64,000 bases of DNA from Cristatella mucedo (Eukaryota; Bryozoa; Phylactolaemata; Cristatellidae): contig WPIO01000007.1 of NCBI GenBank assembly GCA_009760855.2, positions 2,807,501-2,871,500 on the forward strand. The letters run 5' to 3'. Of the stretch, positions 1 to 31,785 are shown in pieces (the stretch's first letter is position 1; each line of letters opens with the position of its first letter). Below the pieces are notes generated by a model. It searched no databases, had not been told where the DNA came from, and saw only the letters and a list, made by a program, of their open reading frames with translations. A program made the translations under genes and the position numbers.

Positions 1-1047
1 GTTTTGACGTGACCGAGTAAGCAGCAGGAACTCAAGTGTCACATTGTTAATCATTGTATGGTTAGATTCGCCCACAGAAATAGTGCGATTGAAGTACAAT
101 TTTAGATCCTTAAACATATTTGGCTTTATGAAATGATCTGGCCTGGCCATTGGTCTGCATGCCTAAACTGAGTGCAAATCAATAGAGTATCTTAGTGACA
201 GTCTGGGCGGTGTAGTCAAAGGTGAGCTTTTTCATTTAGTTGCTTCCAGCTTATGCAAGTTCGGAAAGGTAAGGTCTGCATGATACTTAATTGAAGGCTA
301 GCACAGTGCCTACGTCATTTTGAAATAGTATGCCTCGATTACGTGAAGACGGCATGCTTTTTCATGCAGTAGATAAGCAATCAATATGGCCATAAAACTA
401 AGCAAATCCGTCCAGTTAAGCACCCGTGCCAGTTGGATTACAGCAATTAGCAAAGTTCGTTATGGACGATTTTTCATGCATGACAGCATTATAGCCTGTG
501 TGGCTTGATACAGTCACAGGAGAAGCATTGTCTTGCAACAAGGTCGTGGTCATAGAGAAACATACATAATTAGTTCATTCTGATGGACGACTTGTGACTG
601 GGTAAAGTATGGCCAAACGAAGTAACTAGGAGTAGACACAGCATGGGTGCTGATACGATTGTTAGTTTGATTTTTTGTAGCTTCGGTAGCCAGAGATTAT
701 GCTTGGTCGTAATTTATGGTACCTAATTTCACAGAAGTGCACTATCTGTCAAGCTTTCTTTAGGAGGTAGCATTGACTATGACTTTCGGTCGCCTTAGAT
801 AACCAGGCTTTCAAACTATTGCGAGCAATTGCTTCTCCAAGCGTAATCCCTGAAGCGAAAGCTTACATACTCCTAAAGCTGTTCCACATTATGGGTTAAT
901 GCGATTAGTCGGTGTTTATGAGTTTCTATAGACACACTTCTGATCTTGTTTTCCAGCTAATCTCGTTAGCAGTGACTAGCTAATATGCTGTATTGCAACA
1001 ATTAGATTTTAATATCAAATGTGCTAAGTAATTGATGTTATTTTTAG
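1..1047. other. Upstream intron of ARID3-like gene
   Basis: There is no coding signal here. The stretch ends in a T-rich acceptor (TATTTTTAG at 1039-1047) directly before the first visible ARID exon, so at least its right part is intron. I saw no repeat family, RNA gene or promoter in it. Confidence 0.6.
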
Positions 1048-20553
<19,506 letters not shown>

Positions 20554-22004
20554 AAGGCCTTCGGAGGGTTTTAGTGCTGCATCTCACTCCGATGGTCAGC
20601 TTGCCGGCTGAGCAGACGGCTGGCTCAGCTGGCCAGTCTCAAGCACTGGTCGCCCAGCCGGATGACCAGTCGCGTCCGCGCCCCCTCCTCCCCCCTGCGG
20701 TCCGTGGCACAAACGCCCACCACCACTCCCGTTGATGGTCATGAATAGCAGTAGTAACCGAGGCCGCCGACCTCGGGAAGCATTCGTCGTTGCCTGTACG
20801 AGGAGGACTAGGCGCCGCGACTGAGCGCCTGCCTTCCTCTTCGACTAGCGGCTGTGCCCACTCGTAATGTAGAGTGCGAAAGGGGCGTGGCACGTACGAG
20901 GCGCTCGTGAGCAGCTGCCTGCACAAGCTCGTGGTTTCGCTCCGAGCAGCAGCAGCAGTAGCAGCCCCGCCCCTCCTGGGCCGCAGTCGCTCGCTACGAG
21001 GCTGTGGCTTTGCAGGCCAAAGTTTATGCAATTGTCGGCTCCGTCTGACCGCTCTGTACCACCCTCATTGAGCTGGCCGATACTGCCTCTCTACAGCCGA
21101 GCTGTCGGCAGCTAGGTCAAGGATGTTGGCATGCTCGGTGCGGCTGGACGCTCAGCCACAGCGACAGCTGAGGGCTTTCGCCGGCCGGCCGGCGCGCCTG
21201 AACCCGTCATTTGCGAGGATTGATGAATTGAATGCATAGTTGGTGAAATATATTCAGATTGACTTACATGCAGCTCCCGGATGTGTTACTTTGATCTGCC
21301 ATTACCTTTGATGTCTACTCCTGCTCGCGTTCGATTGTCATTCCGATTCATTGCTTCAGTAGATTATCTGTTCCGAATCAAGGGTGGTATTTCCAAATTG
21401 ATCTAATATATTATTCGGTTCCGCCTCTCACATTTGCGGCGCTTTTTTCTTCTGAAAGTTATTAATGAGCCTGTCTGGACCTGGAGCCTGATTTGTGAGC
21501 CTGTTACTTGGACTGTACGGTTACCGGCTGGCTGGCTGGCTGGCTGGCTGACTGGGATAGGTGCTGCCATCTGCGTCTAATTCTATTGGGGCATTGTTAG
21601 CGGTTTACTTAAGTCGCACCCTGTTCGCATCGCGGTATGGCAATCGTCTATTTGTACTTTCGATTTTGCTCCTGCATTGGAGATGCACTCGAGATGATGC
21701 TGTTGGTCAGGGGACTTTTCGAAGAAATCTTACCCCAAACCCGTGTAATGTTAAGATGGTACTTGAGACTATATTTGGCTGCGTCATATTCATATCATAT
21801 ACCATATATATAATGTACAACTCAGTCAATCCTAGCAGAAGCTTTCTTTGAGTTCTCATGTGACTAACCAGCGACTAGCCAGATAAGTAAAAGAAATGCT
21901 CTGATATTTCGGAAAGCTGGGTGACATTTGATGGATCTACGCTCCGAGGCCTTTTTTTAGTCTCCAGAAAATGCCCAGAGCTGACAATAGGAGGCCCCGA
22001 TAAA
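20554..22004. other. ARID3 3' UTR and downstream sequence
   Basis: The first part must contain the ARID3 3' UTR, but I saw no AATAAA before the LINE at 22005, so its end is unknown. A (GGCT)n array lies at about 21527-21552. Frames on both strands are unrecognised. Confidence 0.5.
21527..21552 (+). repeat. (GGCT)n tetranucleotide repeat
   Basis: About six tandem GGCT units, directly followed by a diverged unit (GACT). Confidence 0.9.
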
Positions 22005-23462
22005 TTGCTTAATAATAATAATAATAATAATTACACATTTGTATATCGCCCTCAGAGAGCTGAATGTCTTCTTGGGCAATTTACAGATTCGGTATACAAA
22101 GCAGTACCAAATGATTGGTGGGAACTTTCTCAAGCACCAGGCCAACTGTAAGCAGGCATACGCACACGAATAATGAATTGCAAAAACCCACTAGATGCTG
22201 TAATAAATAGATGTGTTTAAAGCTTATTTTTAAATGTCGTCATGTCAGGGGACGTTGTCACGTGCGTCGGTAGAGAGTTCTAGGCTTTGGGAGCATGCAA
22301 ACTAAAGGCTGGGCCTCCTAAGGTTTTGAGGCTCGTACGAGGTATGGCTAAACGATTTGAGTCCGAACAGCAGATATCGCGATTCTCGGCCTGACGAGGG
22401 AGTACTTCTGTCAGGTAGGCTAGAGCCAGAGAATTAAGTGACCTTAATAAGTAAGTGACAAAACCTTGAAGTTGATACATTGATTGATCGGGAGCCAGTG
22501 TAGGTCGGCGAGAATAGGTGCGACATTGCACCTGCGACGCTCATGACAGACGAGCCTAGCTGCAGTTTTCCATCAATTTTAAGTGCCTGATTGCACAGGC
22601 CGGTAGACCAGCAAGCAGTGAGTTGCAGAAATCGATACGGAATGTCACAAATGCATGAACCCATTTAGATGTGGTATACCTGTGTAAACAAGCCCGAATT
22701 TTAGCTATGCTATATAGCTGAAAGTAGGCAGACTTGACTGACGGGCTGATGTGGTCGTCTAATGAAAGGTCACTTTGGAACATAAAACCTAGATTTCGTG
22801 CGTATTCAACAGGAGGTATGTAATGTAATGTAATGTATCTCCGTCTGTCACTCCACAAAGTCATAAAGACCAGGTGGGTGTTACGCAGCAGAGTTTTGTA
22901 TAGCTCACTCACAGCCTAAGCGGCTTTCGGTACGCATTCGGTAGCCAACAGACTTCGTCTCACGCAACGTAGAGAAAGTGGGAAGCATAGCAGAGTCAGG
23001 AGAGCAGTTGAGGTAGTGAGTAGCATGGACGTAGCAGGTCAGGACCGCTGAAAAGGATGAGCCATAGTCGGCAGTAGGAGAGCAGTTGTCACTGCGTAAG
23101 AGTTGTGGAAGCGAGTTCCACAGTCTAGGACCTGCAGAGCTAAAGCTTCTGTCGCCAACGGTCTTTAAGCGAAGGAATGGAACAGCTAATGTATTGTCCA
23201 CACGGGACCAGAGGGCGCGAAGAGGCTGAAACTGGTACATCAGTTCAGCTAGGTACGAAGGAGCCAAGCCGTGGTATGCTGGCAGAGCCGATTTTGAGCG
23301 TCAGGCTTTCCAATTTCTGAACCACACTTGGTTTGCCCATCAATATTAAGTGGTTTTTCGTCATTCAATTTAAGAAAGTTTGCTGCCATCGATGTGTGGA
23401 TGTCATCAGCACATGCTGCAAAGGCGTGTAGAGCTTCACAGTGTAAAACTAAAGACTGATGC
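22005..23462 (-). mobile_element. LINE-A copy, split by a nested LINE-B
   Basis: On the - strand the element reads from 23462 towards 22005. The RT C-terminal region (AANFLKLND, then [19 protein letters not shown]) is interrupted at 22815-23275 by a LINE-B copy. It ends with the 3' motif CTGAGGGCGATATAC and an (ATT)n tail at 22010-22032. All frames are broken. Confidence 0.88.
22815..23275 (-). mobile_element. LINE-B copy nested in LINE-A
   Basis: The - strand frame includes VDNTLAVPFLRLKTVGDRSF and SSAGPRLWNSLPQLLRSD. The 3' end is a TTACATTACATTACAT tail at 22821-22838. The host LINE-A resumes precisely on the right, and GGTATG occurs at both borders, which fits a 6-bp target-site duplication. 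Confidence 0.88.
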
Positions 23463-23944
23463 AAAATGCAATGATTTTAATGTAATCCGTTTAACTAGTA
23501 TATCGTCTATCTTTTATATCATTCACCTGCTATCGAAATTTTGAGACAATGTAGCTGACGTACGAACAACAGATTTGCAATGCCCAGCCAGAGTAACATG
23601 ATAAAACAAAGGAACCATAGTGAGAGGAGTGCTTTTCTGCAAGATCAAACGGCCGCTTAAAGAGATGGCAATAGCAAAGGGGACATCTGAGGGGAACTAA
23701 TTTCTATTAGACCAATTAGTAGCTTGCATGCCTTGCATGACGTCTGATAAGCTCATACAGTTGCACTGTGATGGGCTATGCCTAAGAGAGGTTAAAGTCC
23801 TACTCGTCTTAATCGTGGCCTTGCCTGCGAGTTGATAGGATAGCCAAAAATTAAATTGCAGTGTGGTTGATAAATCTGGAAGCGGCTCGTGTTGCTCGCA
23901 AAACAGTAGGGATTTATCAAATTATGCTGTTAATAAAATCATTG

Positions 23945-23978
<34 letters not shown>

Positions 23979-25514
23979 TTATTTATTACAAGTTTCTCTG
24001 TGCGGACGTAGCGAAGGGAGCTGTGTGGATCATAAATGTCTTTGGCCTGACCCGACAGGACGCTTACTTAGAAAACAGGCCCTGTCCATCCCACAAGTCC
24101 AAGAGAAGTCAAGATTCTGCCCTCCTTGGTCGCTCCTGTGGGCTTCTACAAGTAATCAGTACCGCGGGAAAAATCTACTGTCTCGCCTAGGGTCCTACCG
24201 GGCTATTGGCACCTAGATTTAGTCCAGAGGCGGGGCGCCGATACTTTCAAGACGAAGGTCGTGGGTCGGAGTCGTGCAGCAGGCAGTATTTTGTTGCCCT
24301 CTGAGAGCAGCGATGATTGCCGCGAAAGTTCTTCCGCCACTACATAAACGAGGCCGCTAAATCAGCTAACTTTTGCTTCCCTTTTAGAAAATGTATCCTT
24401 TCTCTCAAACTGAGCGTGCAGCCCTGCAGTCGTAACTTATTGGTACTGGTTCAAGAAGGTGACAAATCAGAATCGAGTATTACGTTTTTAATAGACCCAA
24501 CGATCCTATTATGTATATAGCCCCTGTAAGTGGGCGGACGTGAGCTTTGCTGGCACCTCAATACGGTTGCTCAATCCGGCGCTTTGAAGGCAACATGTGA
24601 ATGGTAGCTAGCCTTCTTAGCTACTGCTGTTCTCCATCACGTCAAGGATTCCCAAAACGATGGCCAACTGGGCGAATAGGCTCAACTCAGGTCCAGCTGC
24701 CACGTGACGGCTGTCAGATAACGGCATTTCTTTGACGTCTGCAGCAGCCTGACCACTATGCAAAGAGGCTTCATTCGTGCTATCACCAAGTCACAAAGGT
24801 GTTGGGCACCGCACCAGCAATTCAAAAACCGTCTAGGTCTAGGGATTGCCAAGCAAGGCCACAGCTCCACGCGTATGCAATACCTGTGCCATCGGACGTC
24901 AAGAGCTAATGCTAGAAATTAGTCAATGTCTGCTGCCTCAACTGCACACAGACCACTTGGTTGCAGGCAGGTATGAGCAAGGTAGAGAACAACAAAGCCA
25001 GACAGAACAGGCCAATACAGTGACGACCAGAGAACGTCGAAATAGCCAACGAGTAATGCACTGACAAGAAGGCACATGGATGTTCAATGTGTCATAGACT
25101 ATGCCCAAATAACCTAAAATAAGCATCGTATTCTCTTTTTATTGACGACTTTATAAAAAAAGAAGTTCCAAGACGTGCCGGAATTCGTGCAGCAGTTTAT
25201 CGGGTGTCGCACAAAGCACCTTGCATTCAATAACCTTATAGCTTAATTGACCACGAAAAAGCGCTTGTCGTCCGGAAGCTGGTTTGCAGCTTCGGAAATA
25301 AACACTGTATTAAAACTAATGACTGCTTCAAAACTTCAGAAAAGCAAGTCAGTGTTTACTGTGCATGTAGAATGGCTGCAAGAAGTAATAAGCGTCTTAT
25401 TGCACAGGAAGGAAGACTTGGATGGTAGCTAAAGAAGATGGTAGTTAAAGAAGTCTGGACAGTACGTCGCAAATGTAAGGGTCAGCTGAGCTGCGGTGCA
25501 CGTAGCAAAGCACG
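23463..25514. other. Intergenic sequence
   Basis: A (TA)n tract lies at 23944-23971. Near 24240-24290 a B-box-like GGGTCGGAGTC suggests an eroded SINE. No gene was recognised. The frames at 23861-24216 run through the TA tract and are not credible. Confidence 0.45.
23944..23971. repeat. (TA)n tract
   Basis: About 28 nt of alternating T and A followed by TTTATATATTTATTTA. Confidence 0.95.
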
Positions 25515-25890
25515 GCTAATTCTCTTTTAATGTTTTCCTGCTGAAAGAAGGCAGAGTAGACAGGTTAGCTAATTTAGTCTTTATTCTTCTGGTAAAAGGA
25601 TATTTCGGAGCAGCACACCGATATTCTAACGCACAAGAGAAAATATGCTGACCGAGCCCATTTTGAGAGCTATGATTTCCGGTTCCAACTGAGACCACGT
25701 GCGCACCATAAATACCAATCTGGTTTTACTTTCCTTAAATCTGAGAAAATTAGTCACCATCCAAGTGCGGATGTTAGTAATACATGCTGCACGGGATTTG
25801 AGAGACTGAGTTTCCGAAAGGCTAAAGCACTGCTGTGCGTCATCTGGAGAGAAGCGAAAGCCTTGAGTGGTCGCTTATGGATTACATCTG
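25515..25890 (-). mobile_element. Eroded LINE-A-like fragment
   Basis: In reverse it follows the LINE-A order around the part encoding the FLKLNDDK region: a GCATGTATTACTAACATCCG segment, TTTAAGGAAAGTAAAACC, then AAAATGGGCTCGGTCAGCAT. Similarity is clear by eye but low, and no frame survives. Confidence 0.5.
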
Positions 25891-25991
25891 CAAGAGATAC
25901 CAAATGTCCGTTAGCCATTAGCATCTACTTTCTGCTTTCTCCCACATAGATGAGAGCTAGACAATTGTAGCGAAGTGCCAGTGACGTCTAG

Positions 25992-26555
25992 GTAATGTAA
26001 TGTAATGTATCTCTGTTTGCGAAGGAGAGTTTTGTATAGCGCACACGCAACTTGAGCGGCTTTCGGTACGCATTCGGTAGCCAACAGACTTCATATCACG
26101 AAACAAAGAGAAAGTGGAAAGCATAGCCGAGTCAGGAGAGCAGTTGAGGCAGTGAGTAGCGTGAAAGTAGCAGCTCAGGACTGCTAAAAAAAGGATGAGC
26201 CATAGTGGGCAGCAGGAGAGTAGTTGTCGTCTCATAAAAATTGTGGAAGCGAGTTCCACAGCCCAAGATTTGCAGACTTGAAGATACTGTCGCCGACGGT
26301 CTTTAAGCGGAGGAATGGAACAGCTAATTTATTGTCCATGCAGGACCTGAGGGCATGAAGAGGATGAAACTGGTGCAGCAGTTAAACTAGGTATGGAGGA
26401 GCCAAGCCGTGCCGGGCCTTGTAGGTCAGCGTCAGAACTTTGCCCTGTATGCGTTGATCAACTGGCAGCCATCCTAGCTCTTTTAGCAAAGGAGACGGGT
26501 GGTCAACCCTCTGGGACTTGAAAACTAGCCTTGCAACCATATTTATAGCCAGGTG
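25992..26555 (-). mobile_element. LINE-B 3' fragment
   Basis: The tail ACATTACATTACATT sits at 25993-26010 and the rest reads upstream on the - strand. It has the family C-terminal words (AVLSCYFHATHCLNCSPDSA, MLSTFSLFRDMKSVGYRMRT) and extends to the segment matching NMAARLVFKSQR of the longest copy. It is 5'-truncated and frame-broken. Confidence 0.88.
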
Positions 26556-26847
26556 ACACGAGGTGGCACAAAATAAGGACTTGCAATTTGCATCATTCGT
26601 AGCGAGCCTTAAAACACCAGAATATAATATTTTCTCTTATGGCACTATATAAATTAATTTTCATTATTAGTTATATCATCAATTTTTTTTATAAAAAAGC
26701 GTATGAGAGATCCATCAGAAGTGGCAGAGACAATATACCCATGTCGAAAATCTTGATAAGGTCATTATAAACTCACAGACCTTGTGAGTCATTGCGGGGA
26801 TTATCCCTACAACCTGCCAGGAACACGTAGAGTTTGATGCCATAATA

Positions 26848-27241
26848 TATAACCTTAAATCCTTTGGAGACCGTGCATTCAGTTCGCATGCTCCCAAAGC
26901 CTGGAGCTCCCTCCCGACCTGCGTCAGAACATCCCCTGACCTGACCACATTTAAAAGGAACTTAAAAACACACCTATTTAGGACAGCATTTAGTGGGTCC
27001 CTGTGATTCGTCCTTCACGTGCTTATGCGTGCTGACACTGCGCATGCTGCCACTAACCACATTTGCATGCTGACCCTGTGCATGTCACCCCTAACCATGT
27101 TATTCATCTTGTTTGTTTTTCAAGCATGATTTTACTTACCATTTCATTGCATTTCCCTTTGCAGAAAATGTAAAGCGCCTAGAAAGATATTAAGTTCTCT
27201 GAGGGCGCTTTATCAAGTACATTTTAATTATTATTATTACT
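26848..27241 (+). mobile_element. LINE-A 3' fragment
   Basis: It starts within the C-terminal coding end ([18 protein letters not shown] region, mutated), includes the 3' UTR GTGCATGTCACCCCTAACC, and ends GAGGGCGCTTTATCAAGT plus (ATT)n. The nearest copy is at 38728-39093. Confidence 0.9.
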
Positions 27242-27321
27242 AAGTTTTGCTGATCTGAAACTACTCTTTCTATTGTATTTGATAGAAAGAGCAATTGGAA
27301 TACCAGGTGAAATTTGCATAG

Positions 27322-27426
27322 GTATATTATAGTGTCTATTATATTATAGTATATTACATATATATATATATATTATATATATATAATATTATATAGTATA
27401 TTATATTGTAGACACTATTATAGTGT
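27322..27426. repeat. AT-rich imperfect palindrome
   Basis: ATAGTGTCTA near 27330 recurs inverted as TAGACACTAT near 27408, and the TA-rich interior is largely self-complementary. The whole can extrude as a cruciform or hairpin. Confidence 0.7.
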
Positions 27427-27572
27427 CGATTTCTTGACGAATGGTCGAAAAACTGCCTCCTTAAAAGATGCCGGACAAAGCGTATATCTAAGCTTGTCCC
27501 TAATATTTTAGTTACAAATATTCTTTGAATGGTGCAGGCGAAAAACCTCGGACTAAGATTGTGTGTTGGTTT

Positions 27573-27722
27573 GGCCCAGCCGTTGAGGTGCTCGCCTGGA
27601 CCAAGATCAAGCTGATTGCATTTCATGACCAATGTCGTGTGCTCGAGCCCCGTGGCATACGCGATGAGCGTCAATAGAGATGCAGTTCTCATAGGACACT
27701 ATACAAATGAATCACTTTTTTT
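27573..27722 (+). mobile_element. SINE-2 copy
   Basis: A tRNA-like head (GGCCCAGCCGTTGAGGTGCT) is followed by the B-box region GTGCTCGAGCCCCGTGGCAT. The tail CAATAGAGATGCAGTTCTCA resembles the LINE-A end. The copies at 33148, 45927 and 35447 share the same order. Confidence 0.8.
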
Positions 27723-30574
27723 TTACATAAACCTGAGACTAAATTTGATTCTTTCAAGTTCTAGTGTGCAGATGCAGACTCAGGCATCTCAGATGTTGAG
27801 CGAAATGCATGAGGCATGGATGACTAATATTTTTAGACTGGGTAATAAATGTCATGATGAAGTCAGCCTTAGCTTAGAGGCCTAAAGCTAACAACATGCT
27901 ATCGAAAGGTTTCAAAGTGAAGCAATAGTTGGTTCTAGTGGCCCGAGGGTGGCTTGGTTTGCTGTGGTCTTGAAACACGATAAATAAGCCCCTGCTTTGG
28001 TTCAGCATCAGCTTTGGTTAACTTAAGTAAAAACTCCTGGTTTCTCATAGTCAGTATTTATAATATCTACTCACGTAGCACTGACACATGATCTTACTTT
28101 AAAACGTACTGGTTGTGACGGGAATTATTTTAGCAGACACACACATCTTGCTGGTTGGCCAAGGAAATTCATGAGGAAATATTTTGGTTGCAATTCACTT
28201 TCTGCCCATGTGCAGATATTGACCAGGCTGATCGAAATAAGAAATTATATATTATAAGAAATAATAAATTGAGCAGAAAATGTCCAACTATATCGACTAA
28301 TTTGCAAGGAATAATGAACTCAAAAGCCTGTTGAAATCGTCTTGAATCTGCATGGACACTCTTTGTCAGAAACAAAGTGCAAAAGGGTCAGAAAAGATTC
28401 TAATGAATCCACAAGCGATGTTAAAGGATGTCCGCCTGTTCATCTTGTAGCTTCATTGGCATAAGCTCTGCTTTCGATAGGAAATATAGTACCACCATGA
28501 AGACGAATCAAACCACCCCGGAGTTCTATGAAGATTACCTTGAACAATCTCTCAACCACCAGCATACTTACTCGGGATCACTAATATTTTTTTCTGAACG
28601 CCCGGAGCGGCCGTGGACTTTCGTCCTCGAGCTCGAAACGCTGCACTTTTTACTGGCGACGGAGCTCACCGGCACGAAACCAACTACTAGTGAAGGAAGC
28701 TCGTGCCACCGCCACAAGATATGGCTGTGGAGGAGTGGGGCAGATGCCGCCTCGTCGTTGCACACCGGCACTCAGACGACAGCTGAGCGTGGCAGCCATT
28801 CTTTATCGTAGAACAAAGTCCGAGTGCTTTCTGCATAGTTATCGAGTGGTTAAACTGCCAGCGTTCGCGCTTCCAGCAGCAGCAGCAGCAGCAGCAGCTG
28901 CTGCTGCTGCTGCTGGGCCAGCAGTTCACTCGATTGAACGAACATCAGCATCAACTGTTGACATCGATGCATCGATGCACCGATGCAGTTGACATTGATT
29001 CCGACCGCAGCAAGCTTGCATCCTGTTGTCTACCCTTCTGCTTTGTTCTCCTACCTTCTGGCCGCCCCTCCTCGATGCAGCGCTACAGCCCCGCCGGCGC
29101 TGGCCAGCATCCTAGACGAGTTGGCTTGCACCTCTGACCAAATGACCGACAGGTCTGTGGCGCCCACGCACAATTTGGTTTACGTACGCCTGCGATTAAG
29201 ACGAAAGCAAGGAAAACGTCGTCGGGTCGGCTTGAAAAGGTTGCCAAAGAGTCGGGACTCGCTGTCTGTCACCCTGTCACCTTATGAATCTGCCATTCTG
29301 GGCATTTTGTGAAATATCCAGATTTTACGTATTTATATGCACGCTCCTCCTTTTGGAAATTCACAAATATAACCGATGCAATACTGCTGTTAAGACACCA
29401 TTATTCTTACTAGTTCAAGCAGCGGCGAACTAAGTTCAATGTATATACCCATGAAGCCCACAGAGTGACAAACGGTAAGGACTGTGCACCACATGTAGTA
29501 TCTCACTTTCGAGAACTAGCCAAGAATAGCCTGTGAGTTTCAGTCGGTACTGCAGGCAGCTACAGTCACACTCATTAAAAGCTTATAACAGCTGCCGTTG
29601 AATGCAACGAATCGCTGACTGGCAGCTCCTTGCCAAAAGAGAGACGTATCTGATCGTTTTCCGTCCCAATTCGCCAGCCTAGTCGCAAGCCATCGCTAAA
29701 TCTGGTTAAAATTTAGATGCCGCCCTGCTTCTAAGCCTGTTCATCGAGGCCTACTTCATAGCGGTCTCCAGCTCAGTGGCCGAGCTCATACCTTACTATC
29801 TCAGGCCGTAGTAGCATTTCCTTCTTAAAAACTCGTGCCTGTCCTTGAACACAGGGAGCCCTGTGGCCACACAGACAGACCAGCGCCGACCCACCTCTGA
29901 GAGAGAGAGAGTTCACTCGGGCCGCCTCCGGACGTCCTCTGGACGTCCTCTGATGCGACGAGCTGGCAGTCGGCAGCTTCGTGCTTTCGCAGAGCCTTTC
30001 ACGCTCACAGTGGCTGCGTCGCCTAAGGCTCCCTACTCGTGCCGAGCCGTGCCGAGCGGTCGTCACGATCTTACCAGGACGTCTAATTGCTGTCGCTGTT
30101 TCATCGTGTCGTTCTCTGGTATAAGCTGTCTCATATGCTGACTAGTCTTGGCCGTCCGTTCGTCTCCCGCTAGCAGCTGTCGATACGTGCTGCTGGCTAG
30201 TACCGCCGCCAGGCTTGTCTTCTTCATCTGATCTCCTCACGCTGTAGCGTCGGTTGACCTAGGATGACTCATTGAAGCTGCATCACCAATTCAAAGAGGA
30301 AAGCCACAGAACTATGTGACGTACGATAGAATAGCTGAGCAAGCTCTAAACTGATATTGCTTCTGCTTGTGGTACCGCCGCAGACGGGAAGAAGAACCTC
30401 GACTTCCTCAGGTTACCGGTCACGCGTATCTTTTGCCTGGAAGTACTTCTAGTAAGTACACGGGGATAATAGACTAGGCTCCAGTGGATCTGTATCTACT
30501 GTATGTATCTGTGTCAGGTATTTTGTATCCCTATCATGTGTAACTTTGCCTCTGCTTCCACTTGTCGAGATGAA
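27723..30574. other. Intergenic sequence
   Basis: The only clear structure is the CAG/CTG palindrome at 28873-28916. Frames at 28428-28811 and 28983-29312 are unrecognised and lack splice or start support. 29860-30200 is moderately GC-rich. Confidence 0.45.
28873..28916. repeat. (CAG)8(CTG)6 palindromic trinucleotide repeat
   Basis: CAG units at 28874-28897 are followed without a gap by CTG units at 28898-28915, so the block is its own reverse complement. It folds into a hairpin with an 18-bp or longer stem on either strand. Confidence 0.95.
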
Positions 30575-30712
30575 CTTCTGATATGCTTGCTGTCATTGAG
30601 CATTCTGTCACTAACCATTCGACCATGCTTCATTTGCAGTACATGTAAAGTGCTTAGAAAGAGATTGAGTTCTCTGAGGGCGCTATACAAATCTATTATT
30701 ATTGCTATTAAA
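30575..30712 (+). mobile_element. LINE-A 3'-end fragment
   Basis: It contains GAGCATTCTGTCACTAACCA, then GTAAAGTGCTTAGAAAGAGA and GAGTTCTCTGAGGGCGCTAT, with a (TATT)n-like tail. This is only the last 140 nt of the element and resembles the nested fragment at 42016. Confidence 0.88.
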
Positions 30713-31510
30713 TAACCCACCTCGGCTAAGGACTTTAGATGTTTCAGCCTAATTGCATGCTCCAATAAACGACGTCTCATCTGACCACTTCTATGATCAT
30801 CCCAAGATCACCATTATCATTCATCTACCGAAGAGAGTTAAATGCACACAATACAATATAACTGACTTGCATGTCACCATCACTGAATCAACCCAAAAGG
30901 AGTTGCTACACAAAGCTCGAGATCTTTACTGATTCAACTGCCTCATTTACATAGCAGCAGAAGAAACTTAACAGCTTCCGCATCGATCATTACTCGAGTG
31001 ATCTCTGAGAGCATGCAACGCATGGTCATTCCTCCGTTGACACAAGAGGAGCCCTCACACACGGCCATTTACTTACTGCTAATTTTACCTACGGCTTTTC
31101 GCTAATGACCTATGCAGACGCCTAACTCCTTTACGATACGAGTGCCGCCCGACGGTAGATACGGCAACCGCAGCAGTCGGTTTAGCGGTACCGGGACACA
31201 AGGAAAAATAGTATAAATTGGCACATCAGATTAGGTGGGAGTTCATTACGCTGCCAAAATCTCAAGCACGCTAAATTCGTGTCGCAGTCTCCAAGCTCTT
31301 TCACTGGATAACGTTATGACTGAACAGGGCAGCAATATTGGCTTCTCAAGATAAGGCCTTGTGGCCAAACAAGAGTAGCAACGAAACGCGAAACCAAAAT
31401 TCGAACAAGCGCTTTTCGATAGCTCCGCTTGAAGTTTTACCAAATATGTGGGAGCAGTTGAACCTAGCTTCCATTGCAATTTCCCACCTTATATAGTGCG
31501 AGCAGCTCAC
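30713..31510. other. Intergenic sequence, no feature recognised
   Basis: A 77-codon frame (31246-31479, -) is unrecognised. No repeat family was seen. Confidence 0.45.
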
Positions 31511-31575
31511 TGCAGCTTGCGGACTCTCTTCGCTGAGTCATAGTAGCTCCGCCACAAAAGACGACGCTTCGCCAT
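31511..31575 (-). CDS. Very tentative first exon (- strand)
   Basis: ATG at 31575 lies in AAGATGGCG, a YY1/strong-start context. It opens MAKRRLLWRSYYDSAKRVRK and reaches a possible donor CTGCA|GTGAGC at 31510. No partner exon or homology was found. It is recorded only because start context and donor coincide. Confidence 0.15.
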
Positions 31576-31714
31576 CTTGCCGCTTGACGGAAGTGCCACG
31601 TCTTGCGGCCTGACGGACTTTCTTGCTTAATTTAGTGGAGATACAATGGATTGACACCGCAGACTCGCCAGCTTAGCTTGCAGCTTTTCCAGGCCCAAAA
31701 CCAAACTTGCATTT

Positions 31715-31785
31715 CGCCTCGTGCGGAGAGCGATCCCACAACCTCCGGATGATCCCGTCCAGTGCTCTACCGCTTGAGCTAGGCG
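31715..31785 (-). pseudogene. tRNA pseudogene or tRNA-derived SINE head
   Basis: The 71-nt - strand segment folds like a tRNA. It has CGCCT/AGGCG acceptor remnants, a perfect D stem in GCTCAAGCGGTAGAGC, a CTGGA/TCCGG anticodon stem and a GTGGG/TCCGC T stem. The anticodon loop has 8 nt, about 4 nt are missing between acceptor and D stem, and the B box is mutated (GGGATCGCTCTC). It is therefore probably inactive. Confidence 0.55.
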
